Made by a program: the position numbers and the translations under genes. From CAYVWB01 sp964455395 (lineage in GTDB: Bacteria; Desulfobacterota; Desulfovibrionia; Desulfovibrionales; Desulfovibrionaceae), in contig CAYVWB010000004.1 in NCBI GenBank assembly GCA_964455395.1, forward strand, positions 40,005 through 104,004: 64,000 nucleotides of DNA, given 5' to 3'. The notes beneath the pieces are model-generated. The model searched no databases. It saw nothing but the letters and a program-made list of their open reading frames with translations, and was not told the DNA's origin. Shown here piece by piece: positions 26,937 to 36,561 of this stretch (position 1 is the first letter of the stretch; the number at the start of each line of letters is the position of its first letter).

Positions 26937-28113
26937 CCTCGCTTTCTGGTTCGCGGCGGGCGGGCTCCTGGCCGTGGTGGTCTTCAATCCGCTGTTGACG
27001 GCGCTGCTCTCTCTGGTACGGCGCCGTCACGTCACCCCGCAGGTTCCGGCTCCAGCAGACCAGTGGTCCGTCAGCCTCATCACCGTGGCGCACAACGCCG
27101 GAAAAGCCTGCAGTCTCAAGATCCGAAACGGTTTGGACCTGGAGTGGCGCGGGCCCCGGCAGATCATTTTCTACAGCGACGGCCCCGACGAGGCGACCCG
27201 GCAGGCTGCCCGACCCTATCGCGACCACCCATCGCAAGACGCCTCCGTGCTCTTCTTGGAATCCCCGGAGCAAGAGGGCAAGAACGCCATCCTCAACCGC
27301 GCGGTGACAGCGAGCACCGGGGAGATTCTCGTCTTCACCGACGCCGACGCCACCTTGGAGCCGGACTGCTTGCTGCGCTTGTTGCGCCATTTCGCGGATC
27401 CCCTCGTGGGCGGCGTTGCAGGCAAGCGCGCCATCATCAAAGAGCACGGCGCGAAACGCAGCATGTCCGCCACACAGCGCTTGTATGTCGCGTTGGATGA
27501 CGGTCTGAAACGGCTGGAGTCACGCATCGGGGAAGTCACCTCCAACGCCGGCTCCCTCTACGCCATCCGCCGCGCGTGCCACCAGCCCGCGCCTCCGGAC
27601 GTCACCGACGACTTCTTCGCCTGCCTCAGCGTGCTGGACCAAGGCATGCGCTTCGTGGCGGAACCCACGGCCAAGGCGTACATCCATTCCCCCTCCCGCA
27701 GCGGCGGCCACGAAATCGCCCGCCGGCGGCGCATCGTCTGCCGCAGCCTCACGGCGCTTTCCAAACGCCGCGGCGTGCTGAATCCCGTCCGCCACGGGCT
27801 GCTCTCGGCGCGCATCTTCATGAACAAGGTGCTGCGGCGTTGCATGCCCGTGTTCCTCGCCGTCCTCTACCCTTCCAGCGTGGCGCTGGCCGGGTCGAGC
27901 TCCTTCCATGCGGGTCTTGCCGTGGCGCAGACGCTCTTCTACGGCTTGGCATTGGCGCGCATCCCCTTGCGATCTCGGCGGATTCCCCGGCCGATCTGGC
28001 TGGCGAGCGCCGCTGCGGCGTACATCTGTCTGGGCATGATCGGCACGTTCCTGGGGATGGTGGATTTCCTGCGCGGCAAACGCGTCTCCCACTGGAAACC
28101 CGTGACCGACTGA
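26914..28113 (+). CDS. membrane-bound family 2 glycosyltransferase
   Basis: A 399-residue processive-type GT2. One N-terminal hydrophobic helix (about 5-35) is followed by the GT-A domain with SLITVAHN, the acceptor-side FYSDGPDE, the DxD-like FTDADATLEP, and a later TDDFFACL motif. Three or more hydrophobic segments close the C-terminus. GAGAAGGAG lies just before ATG 26914, inside the end of the ligase gene, so the two are coupled. Donor and acceptor are unknown. Confidence 0.87.
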   Translation: MTWPPIIDLAFWFAAGGLLAVVVFNPLLTALLSLVRRRHVTPQVPAPADQWSVSLITVAHNAGKACSLKIRNGLDLEWRGPRQIIFYSDGPDEATRQAARPYRDHPSQDASVLFLESPEQEGKNAILNRAVTASTGEILVFTDADATLEPDCLLRLLRHFADPLVGGVAGKRAIIKEHGAKRSMSATQRLYVALDDGLKRLESRIGEVTSNAGSLYAIRRACHQPAPPDVTDDFFACLSVLDQGMRFVAEPTAKAYIHSPSRSGGHEIARRRRIVCRSLTALSKRRGVLNPVRHGLLSARIFMNKVLRRCMPVFLAVLYPSSVALAGSSSFHAGLAVAQTLFYGLALARIPLRSRRIPRPIWLASAAAAYICLGMIGTFLGMVDFLRGKRVSHWKPVTD

Positions 28114-28418
28114 GGCGCCGCGCGCCTTGACGAACGATTTCAGACGCACCCTCGCATCGCAGGCCCTGCCATACCCTGCGTGATCGCAAGGCGCCGAGAC
28201 CTCACGCGCTTGGAGGGCGCTCACCCCGTGCATGGCGGCGGCTCCCCGCGATTCTCTTGTTGATCGAACCGAAAACGCTTGCCCCCTTGGAGACGTACCG
28301 TAACGGCGTCCTCCACCGCCCCCGCACCGCTGGCCACACGACCGGACTGCCTGACTGGGTGACTGCCGGACTGGCTGACGGCGTCATCGTCCAGGCCGGA
28401 CGACGCCATGGCGTGGCG
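28114..28418. other. convergent intergenic region between glycosyltransferase and PL8 lyase genes
   Basis: 305 bp with no convincing gene. Around 28335-28395 the GACTG/CTGACTG motif recurs several times. No hairpin followed by a T-run was found on either strand. Confidence 0.5.
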
Positions 28419-30746
28419 CTATTCCCGCCCGAGGAGGACAGTGACCGCCGCGCCGGCGCGTTCGCCTTGCGGCAGAGGAATCGTCACCCGGGTGGCGGAG
28501 GTCGCCCCGTCCACGACGTCAAGACGCGCGCCCTCTCCGACATAGCGTCCCCCAAGGGTCAACGTCAGCTGCGTTAGCGTCTGCGAAGGATCGGCCACAT
28601 GCAGCGCGTACGCCTCAGGCGCTCCGCCTTCGCCGTCCCTGCGGATGACCCAGATGGCGCACGGATCGGCCGTCGCCAGGGTCATTCCCAGATCGGGAAA
28701 GGTCGTCTCGCCGGGTTCATGGAAGACCGCGCCGGCCGCGCCAAGCGCCGGTTTGGCGACAGCCTGCAGCGCCGGCGTATTCGCGATGACGCGTACGCTC
28801 GGCGAGGCGACGTAAGCCTCGAAGGCGGACAGCGAGACATTCGGCGTCGTCACGTAGGCGTACGCGGCGTCTCGCGGCGCCACGCCGTGGTCGAGCTCCA
28901 GTCGCATGATCTCCATGGTGACGGGATCTTGCGAGAGGTTGCGATTGATGCGCCACCAGTTGCCCATCCGCGACTCCGCCGAGGCCAGGGCCTCCGGCGC
29001 GTCCAGCAGCAGGTAGCCCACGCGGTCGTGGTGGACCCAGTCGAGCTGCGCCTGTCGGCTGCGGCCTTCGCTCAGGGTGACGCGCTGGCCTGCCTGCATG
29101 AGTGTGATGGGCCCTTGCAGCCGACGTTGCGCCAGGGAGGTGATCACCTGCTTGGTGGAAACGCACGTGACGCCGGCGCCAAGCGCGACGATCTCGCCGT
29201 CGAAAAAGAACCACGCCTTGCGGGCGCGCAGTTCGCCGCGGGAGAAATCCATGGCGGCGAGGCCATGCGTCCCATCCGTGACGCCGCCCACGAACCGCCG
29301 CTCCCCCTCGGCGCCCCGGCCCCAGCGAATTTCCGGGAAGCCGGTCCCCAACTCCTTGGTTATTCCCGGGATGCGCTCCCAGTCCCACACAGGGTAGACG
29401 CCGCGGTATTCGTCGCCGTCCAGCTGGAGGAAGAAGGCGCCGTCACTCAGGAAGTTGTTCCGCAAGCCTTCGCCATTGCCGGATTCGTTGGCGCGGGTCC
29501 GTGTCGAGAGCATCTTGACGGAGGCGTAGACTCCGGGCCGGCGCTGGACCATGTAGTCCGAACGCCAGTACATGCGCGCGCCGGCGAGGGCTGCGTCGGC
29601 TTGAGGCGTCGGCTGGTGGAGGCGCTCCAGGAAGGCTTCCAACGCGGCGACGGTGTCGCGGCCTTCCGCTTGGGCGAGATCTCGAAGGATCGCCAGAGGC
29701 ATGGCGAGGAACGCCGCCTCCACGCCATGGCGACGGGTGAGGTTGCGGCCTACGGTGGAGGCGTCGAAGCGGGCGTCGTAGACGACCCACTGCATGTGAT
29801 CGAGGATGTAGTTCTCCAGGAAGGCGATACGATCCGGGGCGAGGGCGGCGGCGGTCCCCCGCGCCACGAGGGCGAGTTCAGCGACAGGCAGCAGAAACTC
29901 CGCGCCGTAGCCCCCTGTATAAAGGATGGGGCCGTGCATGTGGAAGGACCAGTCCGCCTGCACCCCTTCGCCGGCGGCGGGTTGCAGCACGGCCGCCACC
30001 AGGTCCATGGCTTCGCGTGGCATGGCGGCGTCCCCTCCCAGCAGCCCTTGCATGAAGCGTATCTCTGCGCGATCCACTTGGTTCTTGTTGCCGTCCTGCT
30101 CTTTGGGTGGCGGCGGCCAGGCCTTGGCGAGCGTTTGCAGGCCTTGGGCCCGCAGGGAGGCGTCGAGTTCATCGTCCAGCAGGAGCATGGCGACGCCCAC
30201 GCGGAAGGGCATGCCGATTTGCTCGAACCACCAGCTGGGCGGCTGCAGATTGCGTTCGAACCAGTGCCGGAACGCCCGGAGCGCGCCCTCCAGGACGGCG
30301 GGGTCCCCCTGCAGCGCGGAGTCCGGGCTACGCCACGCCAAGGCGAGGGTGATGACCCGGTTCATGTGCTCCTTGGCCTTCCAGCTGCTCTTGTTGTCGT
30401 CCTGATAGAAGACATCCGGCCAGCTGCCCCGTCGACCCAGATTGCGCAGCAGGTCGTGGGCCTCCTCGGCCAAGGGCGCCTGGTTCTCCTGCAGCGTCAG
30501 TTCGACGAAGCGACTGCGCATGGTCGCCAACTCGTCGTTTCGTGGGACGGCTTCCGCATCGGCCAGAACGGACGTGGCGGACAGCGCGGGCGTCGCGGAC
30601 ACCATGGACAGCGCTGTCAATGCAGTCAACGCGAAGGGGGAGGCCAGCAGCATGGACAACAGCAGCGTCTTCAGCAGCGGACGAGCCGCCGAGGACGTGC
30701 TTCCGTCCGGAAGTGGTTTCACAGCTTTCAATGGTTTCATGCTCAT
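28419..30746 (-). CDS. secreted polysaccharide lyase of the PL8 type
   Basis: A 775-residue secreted protein. ATG 30746 has GGAG 6 bases upstream; a long signal region ends around residue 60. The catalytic set of PL8 lyases (hyaluronan, chondroitin and xanthan lyases) can be aligned by spacing: Asn222 (KNQVDRAE), His271 and Tyr280 (MHGPILYTGGYG), and Arg334 (TVGRNLTRR). The WWFEQIGMP motif and a later NESGNGEG stretch, equivalent to ESINGE, are further family marks. The fold is an alpha/alpha toroid then beta sheets. It should cleave a uronic-acid polymer by beta-elimination, perhaps the polymer made by this cluster (inference). Confidence 0.85.
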   Translation of the reverse strand: MSMKPLKAVKPLPDGSTSSAARPLLKTLLLSMLLASPFALTALTALSMVSATPALSATSVLADAEAVPRNDELATMRSRFVELTLQENQAPLAEEAHDLLRNLGRRGSWPDVFYQDDNKSSWKAKEHMNRVITLALAWRSPDSALQGDPAVLEGALRAFRHWFERNLQPPSWWFEQIGMPFRVGVAMLLLDDELDASLRAQGLQTLAKAWPPPPKEQDGNKNQVDRAEIRFMQGLLGGDAAMPREAMDLVAAVLQPAAGEGVQADWSFHMHGPILYTGGYGAEFLLPVAELALVARGTAAALAPDRIAFLENYILDHMQWVVYDARFDASTVGRNLTRRHGVEAAFLAMPLAILRDLAQAEGRDTVAALEAFLERLHQPTPQADAALAGARMYWRSDYMVQRRPGVYASVKMLSTRTRANESGNGEGLRNNFLSDGAFFLQLDGDEYRGVYPVWDWERIPGITKELGTGFPEIRWGRGAEGERRFVGGVTDGTHGLAAMDFSRGELRARKAWFFFDGEIVALGAGVTCVSTKQVITSLAQRRLQGPITLMQAGQRVTLSEGRSRQAQLDWVHHDRVGYLLLDAPEALASAESRMGNWWRINRNLSQDPVTMEIMRLELDHGVAPRDAAYAYVTTPNVSLSAFEAYVASPSVRVIANTPALQAVAKPALGAAGAVFHEPGETTFPDLGMTLATADPCAIWVIRRDGEGGAPEAYALHVADPSQTLTQLTLTLGGRYVGEGARLDVVDGATSATRVTIPLPQGERAGAAVTVLLGRE

Positions 30747-30833
30747 GGTATACTCCAAACTGATCACGATGCGTACCCCTTCTGCGCAAAAAGCTTCGCT
30801 TCACAACGTCCGAAACGTCCACCAACGCCCGCC

Positions 30834-32009
30834 ATGCCCCATCACGTGCGCCTGCCCACGCCCCTCACCATCTGCCATCTGCGGGCGTCCCAAGGCGGCG
30901 GCGGCGGCCCCGAGAAGACCATCGTCGAGACCGGCGCCCGGCTGGACAAGGCGTCGTATCGCTACCTTATCGCGTATCTGCGCAAACCGAACCGGGATGT
31001 GGCGCCCGTGGCCCAGGCGGCTCGCGCCAAAGCATTGGAATTTCGAGAATTTCCGGGGGCCTTTCCGGTCAACTTGCGGCAGCTGTTCGCCCTCCGGCGC
31101 ATGGTCCATGGCGAGGGCGTCCACATCCTCCACAGCCACGACTACAAGTCGGACCTCTACGGCGTGCTGCTGCGGCGGCTGGGTTTCCGAGGCGTGCTGA
31201 TGACAACCATCCACGGCTGGACCTCGCAGCGATCCCGCAAGAGCGCGTTCTACACTTGGGTGAACCGACGCATGCTGCGCTGCTTCGACGCCGTGGCGGC
31301 CGTCTCCGAACCCATCGCCGCCATGGCCAAATCCTGCGGCGCCCGCCGTGTGGAGCGCATCCACAACGGCGTGGACGTGGAGGTCTGGACCCCCACCGCC
31401 CTCCCCGGCGAAGCGCCTCCCTTCGACGTCTCGGCCGGGGCCCCCACGGTGGGATTCGTTGGTCGACTGTCCAAGGAAAAAGGCGCGCTGGTCTTCGTAC
31501 GGACAGCGGCGCGGGTGCTGGCGCAGACGCCCACTGCACGATTCGTGGTGGCGGGTGACGGTCCTCAAGCCGCGGAGGCTCGCGCCTTGGCGCATGCGTT
31601 GGGGGTGGACGCAGCCATCACGTTCATCGGCCGGCAGCCGTTGACGGCCATGCCCGCGCTCTACCGTGCGCTGGACGTGGTTTTGTCCACCTCCCATACG
31701 GAGGGCATGCCGAACACCCTGCTGGAAGCGTTGGCGACGGGTCGTCCCGTAGTGGCGACGGCCGTGGGCGGCGTGAGCGAACTCATCGAACATGAACGCC
31801 ACGGCCTCCTGGCGGCTGACGGCGATGTGGAGGCCCTGGCGACGCACACCTGCCGCCTGCTCCGCGATCCCGACTTGGCGGCGCGGCTCGGTCTGAACGG
31901 CCGGGCGCGGGTGACGGCGGAATTTTCCTTCTCGGCGCGCACCGCCAGAATGACGGCCTTGCAGCGCGAGTTGGCGTCGCGGAACCAATGGGTCTGCGGA
32001 CTCGCATGA
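30834..32009 (+). CDS. family 4 glycosyltransferase
   Basis: A 391-residue cytoplasmic GT-B enzyme. The acceptor domain begins with a Gly-rich SQGGGGGPEKT loop; HNGVDVEVW links the domains; the donor domain has VGFVGRLSKEKG, VVAGDGPQ and the E-x7-E motif in SHTEGMPNTLLEALATG. This is a retaining hexosyltransferase type; the sugar is not identifiable. The frame is open for about 2.2 kb upstream, but that is the antisense shadow of the lyase gene. It is divergent from that gene across 87 bp and overlaps the flippase gene as ATGA. Confidence 0.9.
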   Translation: MPHHVRLPTPLTICHLRASQGGGGGPEKTIVETGARLDKASYRYLIAYLRKPNRDVAPVAQAARAKALEFREFPGAFPVNLRQLFALRRMVHGEGVHILHSHDYKSDLYGVLLRRLGFRGVLMTTIHGWTSQRSRKSAFYTWVNRRMLRCFDAVAAVSEPIAAMAKSCGARRVERIHNGVDVEVWTPTALPGEAPPFDVSAGAPTVGFVGRLSKEKGALVFVRTAARVLAQTPTARFVVAGDGPQAAEARALAHALGVDAAITFIGRQPLTAMPALYRALDVVLSTSHTEGMPNTLLEALATGRPVVATAVGGVSELIEHERHGLLAADGDVEALATHTCRLLRDPDLAARLGLNGRARVTAEFSFSARTARMTALQRELASRNQWVCGLA

Positions 32010-33394
32010 CCACGCCTTCACATGCCCCCGATCCTGGAGACGCCACGCGGAAGGCCTTGGCCAGCCTGCAGCGTTTCGCGTTTTCCACGCTGCTCACCAC
32101 GCTGTTGCGCTTCGCCTTCCGTCTTGCCAAAACGGTCATCCTCACCCGTGTGCTGGGGCCAGAAGGACGCGGTCTGTTTGGACTTTTGAACACCGTTCCC
32201 GGTTTGGCGGCAAGTTTCGGCAACTTGGGCTACGGCCTCGGCTCTGTCTATCTGCTCACCCGCCGGAAGACGCCTTTGCCAGTAGTGCTCGGCAATGCCC
32301 TCGTCTATCTCATCGTGCACGGAGCGTTGCTCACCACAGTCTGTGTTTTCTTGTTCATGCATGGCGCGCCGTTGTTCGGCGCCTCACAAGAGGGGTTGGC
32401 GCACATCGCGCCTTTCGCGTTGGCTGGATTGCCTTTCGTTTTGGGCGAACGGCTCAGTGGAGATCTCATGACGGGCATCAAAGACATCCACTTCTTGAAC
32501 CTTTTGCATTTAATGACATCCATACTTCCTGTAGCGACGCTGGTACTAATCTGGCAGATTACCGGTGACGCATTGACAGGAGCTATGTGGGGATGGCTGT
32601 TGGCGTTCATAATTATAACGCTTGTAGGCTTTTACAGACTCGTACGCAAAGCAAAGCGCCTTCGAATTTCTTTTTCAGCTGCACAAGAGGCGTTTTCGTT
32701 TGGATTACGCGGCAACATAAGCCAGTTCGCCAATGCAGCAATACGTCGCATCGACATGCTTTTCATTGCGTATTACATGGGGCCTGAATCTTTGGGATAT
32801 TACGCGGCGGCAGTTTCCATCGTTGAGTTGACCCTGGCAGCGCCCGATGCGGTCGCCAAGCCGTTCATGCCCCTGCGTATGGAAATGGAAGATGCCGAGG
32901 GCCGTCATTTTTCGCCGCTGGTGGTGAAGTACGTGCTTGCTGTCATGGCGATCGGTCTTCTCTTGCTCGGAATATTGGCGGAGCCCGTGATGCTCTTGCT
33001 TTTTGGCGAGGCTTTTCTTCCTGGACTTCCTGCGTTGTTGTGGCTTTTGCCGGGCATTCTGGCGCTATCCGTCTATCAGTTCTTCAAGGCAGATTTATAC
33101 AGCCTGAACAAGCCTGGACTCATTTCCTGCATCTCGTTGATCGTCATGCTCTTCAACGTAGCAGGTAATATCCTCCTTATTCCACGCTTAGGCATTGCTG
33201 GCGCGGCCATCACATCATCAATTTGCTACACGTTGATGAGTATCTCAATGGCTCTCTGCATAAACAGACTCACCTCAATACCCCTACGATCAATGTTGCT
33301 ACTCAACAAGCATGATGTTGCACACTGCCTCATGACATTAAAACAAACAATACAAAAGCAATCAAAGCATATCTATAAAAACAAAGGACGCTGA
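32006..33394 (+). CDS. oligosaccharide flippase (Wzx-like)
   Basis: A 462-residue polytopic protein of the polysaccharide-transporter branch of the MOP superfamily, with about 12-14 hydrophobic segments and the RVLGPEGRGLFGLL early motif. It should flip lipid-linked repeat units to the periplasm. The ATG overlaps the stop of the upstream glycosyltransferase. The first third of the gene is as GC-rich as its neighbours, but from about 32460 on the codon third positions become AT-rich and stay so through the following genes. Confidence 0.88.
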   Translation: MTTPSHAPDPGDATRKALASLQRFAFSTLLTTLLRFAFRLAKTVILTRVLGPEGRGLFGLLNTVPGLAASFGNLGYGLGSVYLLTRRKTPLPVVLGNALVYLIVHGALLTTVCVFLFMHGAPLFGASQEGLAHIAPFALAGLPFVLGERLSGDLMTGIKDIHFLNLLHLMTSILPVATLVLIWQITGDALTGAMWGWLLAFIIITLVGFYRLVRKAKRLRISFSAAQEAFSFGLRGNISQFANAAIRRIDMLFIAYYMGPESLGYYAAAVSIVELTLAAPDAVAKPFMPLRMEMEDAEGRHFSPLVVKYVLAVMAIGLLLLGILAEPVMLLLFGEAFLPGLPALLWLLPGILALSVYQFFKADLYSLNKPGLISCISLIVMLFNVAGNILLIPRLGIAGAAITSSICYTLMSISMALCINRLTSIPLRSMLLLNKHDVAHCLMTLKQTIQKQSKHIYKNKGR

Positions 33395-33396
33395 AA

Positions 33397-34452
33397 ATGT
33401 ATATTGCTATAATAATTCCTGTCCGCAATGAGCTCCAAGGACTCCGAGAACTCATTGAAGCTCTGCTTCAACAGATCCGTAGTGGAGACGAGATTGTCTT
33501 TGTAGAGACTGGCAGTACTGATGGTACTGCAGAAATGCTGGAGCAATACTCGACTCGGCATGAGGCAATCCGTGTGGTCATGGCCCCTGGCGCCATGCCA
33601 GGCGGCGCGAGAAACGCCGGTATTGCTTCAACTGACTGTGAACTCATCGCACAGATAGACGGCGCCAACATGCCCAACGCCGTGTGGCTGGACGAACTTC
33701 GTGGGCCTCTGGAGGGTGACCTTGCGGACTGGGTCACCGGCAACAGCAAAATCATGCCGATCCCCAAAAGTTTCATTGGGATAGACTTCGATCTCGGCGC
33801 AGTGTACGGCGCTTGTTGCTATCGTGGCGGTCCACTGCGCTTCAGCTGGGGCCCCGAAATCACTCCGGGAGAGCCTCAGCATTTCATGGCTGGCGGGGAT
33901 TCCGTGGCCTACAGGCGGTCGTTATGGGTCGCGAGCGGCGGGTTTCCCTCTTGGCTGCGCTTTGGGTCAGACCCCTTGTATGTCAAGAAGATACTGCAAC
34001 TGAAGCCGCGGTTGGCTTTCGCGGAAAAGGCTGTCTCATACTGGCAGGTAGGTCCGGGCTTAAGACGTGTCCTGGAGCGCAAGGCGCGCAAACAGCTGAC
34101 GCAATACCGTACGTACAGCGCCATTCCCAGAGCTTGGAAGGACCTTTCTTTTCAAGGCATACTTACCATGGCGATGCTTGGTGCAATCATTTCACCTGAT
34201 TTGTGGCCATTGTTGCCAGGAATATATGGCATATTATCTATTCGACAATCTGGAAAATCTGCAAAAGCTTACATACATCGCACGCAACGAAGCCTTAAAA
34301 AAGACAGTATTGCCTTGTGCTGCATCATGGCAATAGACTTCATCGGTGTCGGCGTACAATGGTATGGAACATGGAAAGGTTTGCTCACGCTTCCAAGACG
34401 CAACAAGCTGTGGGGAAGACCTGTCGATGCATACTTGACAGAACGTTCTTGA
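33397..34452 (+). CDS. family 2 glycosyltransferase
   Basis: A 351-residue GT2. The nucleotide-sugar domain starts IAIIIPVRNE, continues with FVETGSTDGT and uses AQIDGANMP at the DxD position, where the second acidic residue is replaced by a small and polar pair. The C-terminal third has two hydrophobic segments and a basic tail. It begins 2 bases after the flippase stop with AAAGGA upstream. AT-rich codon use marks it as part of the low-GC island. The sugar is unknown. Confidence 0.85.
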   Translation: MYIAIIIPVRNELQGLRELIEALLQQIRSGDEIVFVETGSTDGTAEMLEQYSTRHEAIRVVMAPGAMPGGARNAGIASTDCELIAQIDGANMPNAVWLDELRGPLEGDLADWVTGNSKIMPIPKSFIGIDFDLGAVYGACCYRGGPLRFSWGPEITPGEPQHFMAGGDSVAYRRSLWVASGGFPSWLRFGSDPLYVKKILQLKPRLAFAEKAVSYWQVGPGLRRVLERKARKQLTQYRTYSAIPRAWKDLSFQGILTMAMLGAIISPDLWPLLPGIYGILSIRQSGKSAKAYIHRTQRSLKKDSIALCCIMAIDFIGVGVQWYGTWKGLLTLPRRNKLWGRPVDAYLTERS

Positions 34453-34534
34453 TACCAACTGCAACATACGAAGCCGATCATAGAAGATTTCGCAGAGAAT
34501 CCCGCTTTACCAGAGAAGGTGTTGCATCAAAAGC

Positions 34535-35512
34535 TTAGTAAAGTTTTCGCGCGATGCGCCGCCGACATTGACTGACAAGCGCGATTCCGGCGACGTTCCA
34601 GCGCAGAAACTCCAGCAGCGCGATGCGTGGAAACAGCCGGCCCGCGCGAGAGGGCGGGGTATTTCGCCAAGTGAGCGCCACGGCCGGCGCCACCCAAAGA
34701 GCCACGGGCAGGAGTGTCATCCAGCCAAGCTGGACGAACATGAACAGCGTCGCCGTCCCTGCGAGAAGGTGCCAGAAGGCCAGAACCGGGTTTCGAATCG
34801 ATCGAAAACTGTACATTCTTCGTACAGCAAATTCAAGAGTATGCCCCTGCCGCCAGTATTCTTTATGAAGAAACTCCCCTAGCGAGCGTTCATAACCAAG
34901 GTGAATGACAGTCACTTCTGGATTGGAGACGGCGCGGAAACCCGCAGCTTTGATACGCATGGTAAGATCTTTGTCTTCGCCAGTCGTGAGCGAAGGATCG
35001 AACCCTCCAACCTTGATGAAGACCTCACGATTTACGACAAGGTTTCGGCCTGGCAGGAAATCTACGTCCATCAAGCGATTCCTGCGCAGACGAATTCGCG
35101 CTCCCCAAGCCTCGCCGACCCAGCCCGCTTGCTCGGGCGTCGTCTCGACAAAGCCCATGATCCCTTTGAAACCATTCTCGAAGCACTGCTTGATTACTGT
35201 GAGCCAGTGTTCCGGAACACGCATGTCCGCATCGAGAAATGCGACGACATCCCCTTTTGATGCTTCCGCACCCCAGTTACGCAAGGAAGCAATCGCCATT
35301 CGCTGTGTTGTTTCGTTCACAAGCGTTCGCACATTTCGAGACTGAGCGATTAGGACTGTATTGTCTGAAGATTTATTATCGACAACAACAATATCTAACT
35401 TCATGTCAAGCTGCTTGCATGCTCTTACTGAATCGATACAAGCGCCAATGTTCTCTTCTTCATTATATGAAGGAATTACTATGGATATGTTGAACACGTC
35501 ATTTCTCAGCAC
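34535..35512 (-). CDS. family 2 glycosyltransferase with C-terminal membrane segments
   Basis: A 325-residue GT2: ISIVIPSYNEEENIG at the N-terminus, VVVDNKSSDNT, FLDADMRVP as the DxD site, and TGEDKDLTMRIK as the catalytic ED motif. Two hydrophobic segments lie between about residues 240 and 310. GTG at 35512 is the only start near the family N-terminus; it overlaps the TAG of the sugar transferase gene by one base, so the genes are coupled. It is convergent with the other GT2. Confidence 0.87.
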   Translation of the reverse strand: MLRNDVFNISIVIPSYNEEENIGACIDSVRACKQLDMKLDIVVVDNKSSDNTVLIAQSRNVRTLVNETTQRMAIASLRNWGAEASKGDVVAFLDADMRVPEHWLTVIKQCFENGFKGIMGFVETTPEQAGWVGEAWGARIRLRRNRLMDVDFLPGRNLVVNREVFIKVGGFDPSLTTGEDKDLTMRIKAAGFRAVSNPEVTVIHLGYERSLGEFLHKEYWRQGHTLEFAVRRMYSFRSIRNPVLAFWHLLAGTATLFMFVQLGWMTLLPVALWVAPAVALTWRNTPPSRAGRLFPRIALLEFLRWNVAGIALVSQCRRRIARKLY

Positions 35513-36561
35513 TAAATGATGCTTTTATGTAAAAAATACTGGTCAATAATGTACTGATTGAGTGGAGACACAGGGCGAAATTTCACGACATAAGCATACT
35601 TGTACTTCGAATCATCCAGCGCATACTGCTTGTAGACTTCGCCCATGCATACAGCATGCTTGCATTTTTTTTTCCCCAACTTTCTCGTCCTCGTTTCCAG
35701 CCTGTAGAGACGTATGGCCGAGTCGTAGAGTTCAGTATCAGCGTACATATGAAAGTACTCTTCATTGATGTCCACCAGATGAAAATCGCCCAAACAGGCT
35801 TCATTGCCATTGGAAAAGACCTGGAGACACAGCCGGGAATCCTCGCTCTTGACGCGCTCCAAGCGACGACGCTCGGCATAGGAATTAAGCAGTTTGCTTT
35901 TGATCAAGAAGCGCCAGAAAAAGTCGAAACCCTTGATCACTGTGGCGCGGAGCACCACGCCGATGGTGCAAAAAATGACACCTATCTCCCAGACAATATT
36001 ACGCTTGAGACGTACATATTTGTTGTCGATGAGAGCGCGGATACGCTTTGGCGTACTGTGCGGCGTGAACAACTGGGAGTAACCGATAAGCCCCGGCCTG
36101 ACTGCGAAACGCGCTTCATAGTTGGCGATCTTTTTTCCGTACACTTCATAGATCTTGGGGCGTTCCGGTCGAGGGCCGATGAAGTCCATATCTCCTTTGA
36201 TTATATTGAACAGCTGCGGCAGTTCGTCCAATCGAGTGTCGCGCAGGAGCTTGGAAAACGGCGTCGTCATCTGGTGGCGATGAGAAAGCAAGTCCGCGCC
36301 GATTGTTTTCTCTGCGTTGACTGGAAGCGTACGAAACTTGTACATTATGAATGGCTTGCCGCTTTTTCCCAGTCGTACACCTTTATAGAGAATCGGCCTG
36401 CCGTCCGTTGCATAGACGAGCAGGCCGACTACAATGTAGAAAGGCGTCGCGCATAGAATCAGCAACGACGCCATAATCCAGTTAAATATCGTTATGATGA
36501 AGTAGGAAGCTCGGGAATACCCTAGGTACCCAGGCCTCGCTTCTGCAAACTCATTCGGCAT
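35512..36561 (-). CDS. undecaprenyl-phosphate sugar transferase with an extra C-terminal domain
   Basis: A 349-residue initiating transferase that should load the first sugar phosphate onto undecaprenyl phosphate. One N-terminal hydrophobic hairpin (about 20-50) is followed by the catalytic core: RLGKSGKPFIMYKFRT, then RLDELPQLFNIIKGDM and FIGPRPE. After residue 235 about 115 residues extend beyond the usual end. This tail has an Arg-x3-Arg (RRLER) and beta-like strands that resemble a degenerate PilZ domain, although the second PilZ motif is not conserved. Only the proximal core is needed for catalysis. AT-rich codon use. Confidence 0.87.
   Translation of the reverse strand: MPNEFAEARPGYLGYSRASYFIITIFNWIMASLLILCATPFYIVVGLLVYATDGRPILYKGVRLGKSGKPFIMYKFRTLPVNAEKTIGADLLSHRHQMTTPFSKLLRDTRLDELPQLFNIIKGDMDFIGPRPERPKIYEVYGKKIANYEARFAVRPGLIGYSQLFTPHSTPKRIRALIDNKYVRLKRNIVWEIGVIFCTIGVVLRATVIKGFDFFWRFLIKSKLLNSYAERRRLERVKSEDSRLCLQVFSNGNEACLGDFHLVDINEEYFHMYADTELYDSAIRLYRLETRTRKLGKKKCKHAVCMGEVYKQYALDDSKYKYAYVVKFRPVSPLNQYIIDQYFLHKSII

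Noticed and set aside
28599..30833. 745-codon N-terminal extension of the GT4 gene
   Set aside because: This part is antisense to the PL8 lyase; GT4 homology starts at the ATG at 30834.
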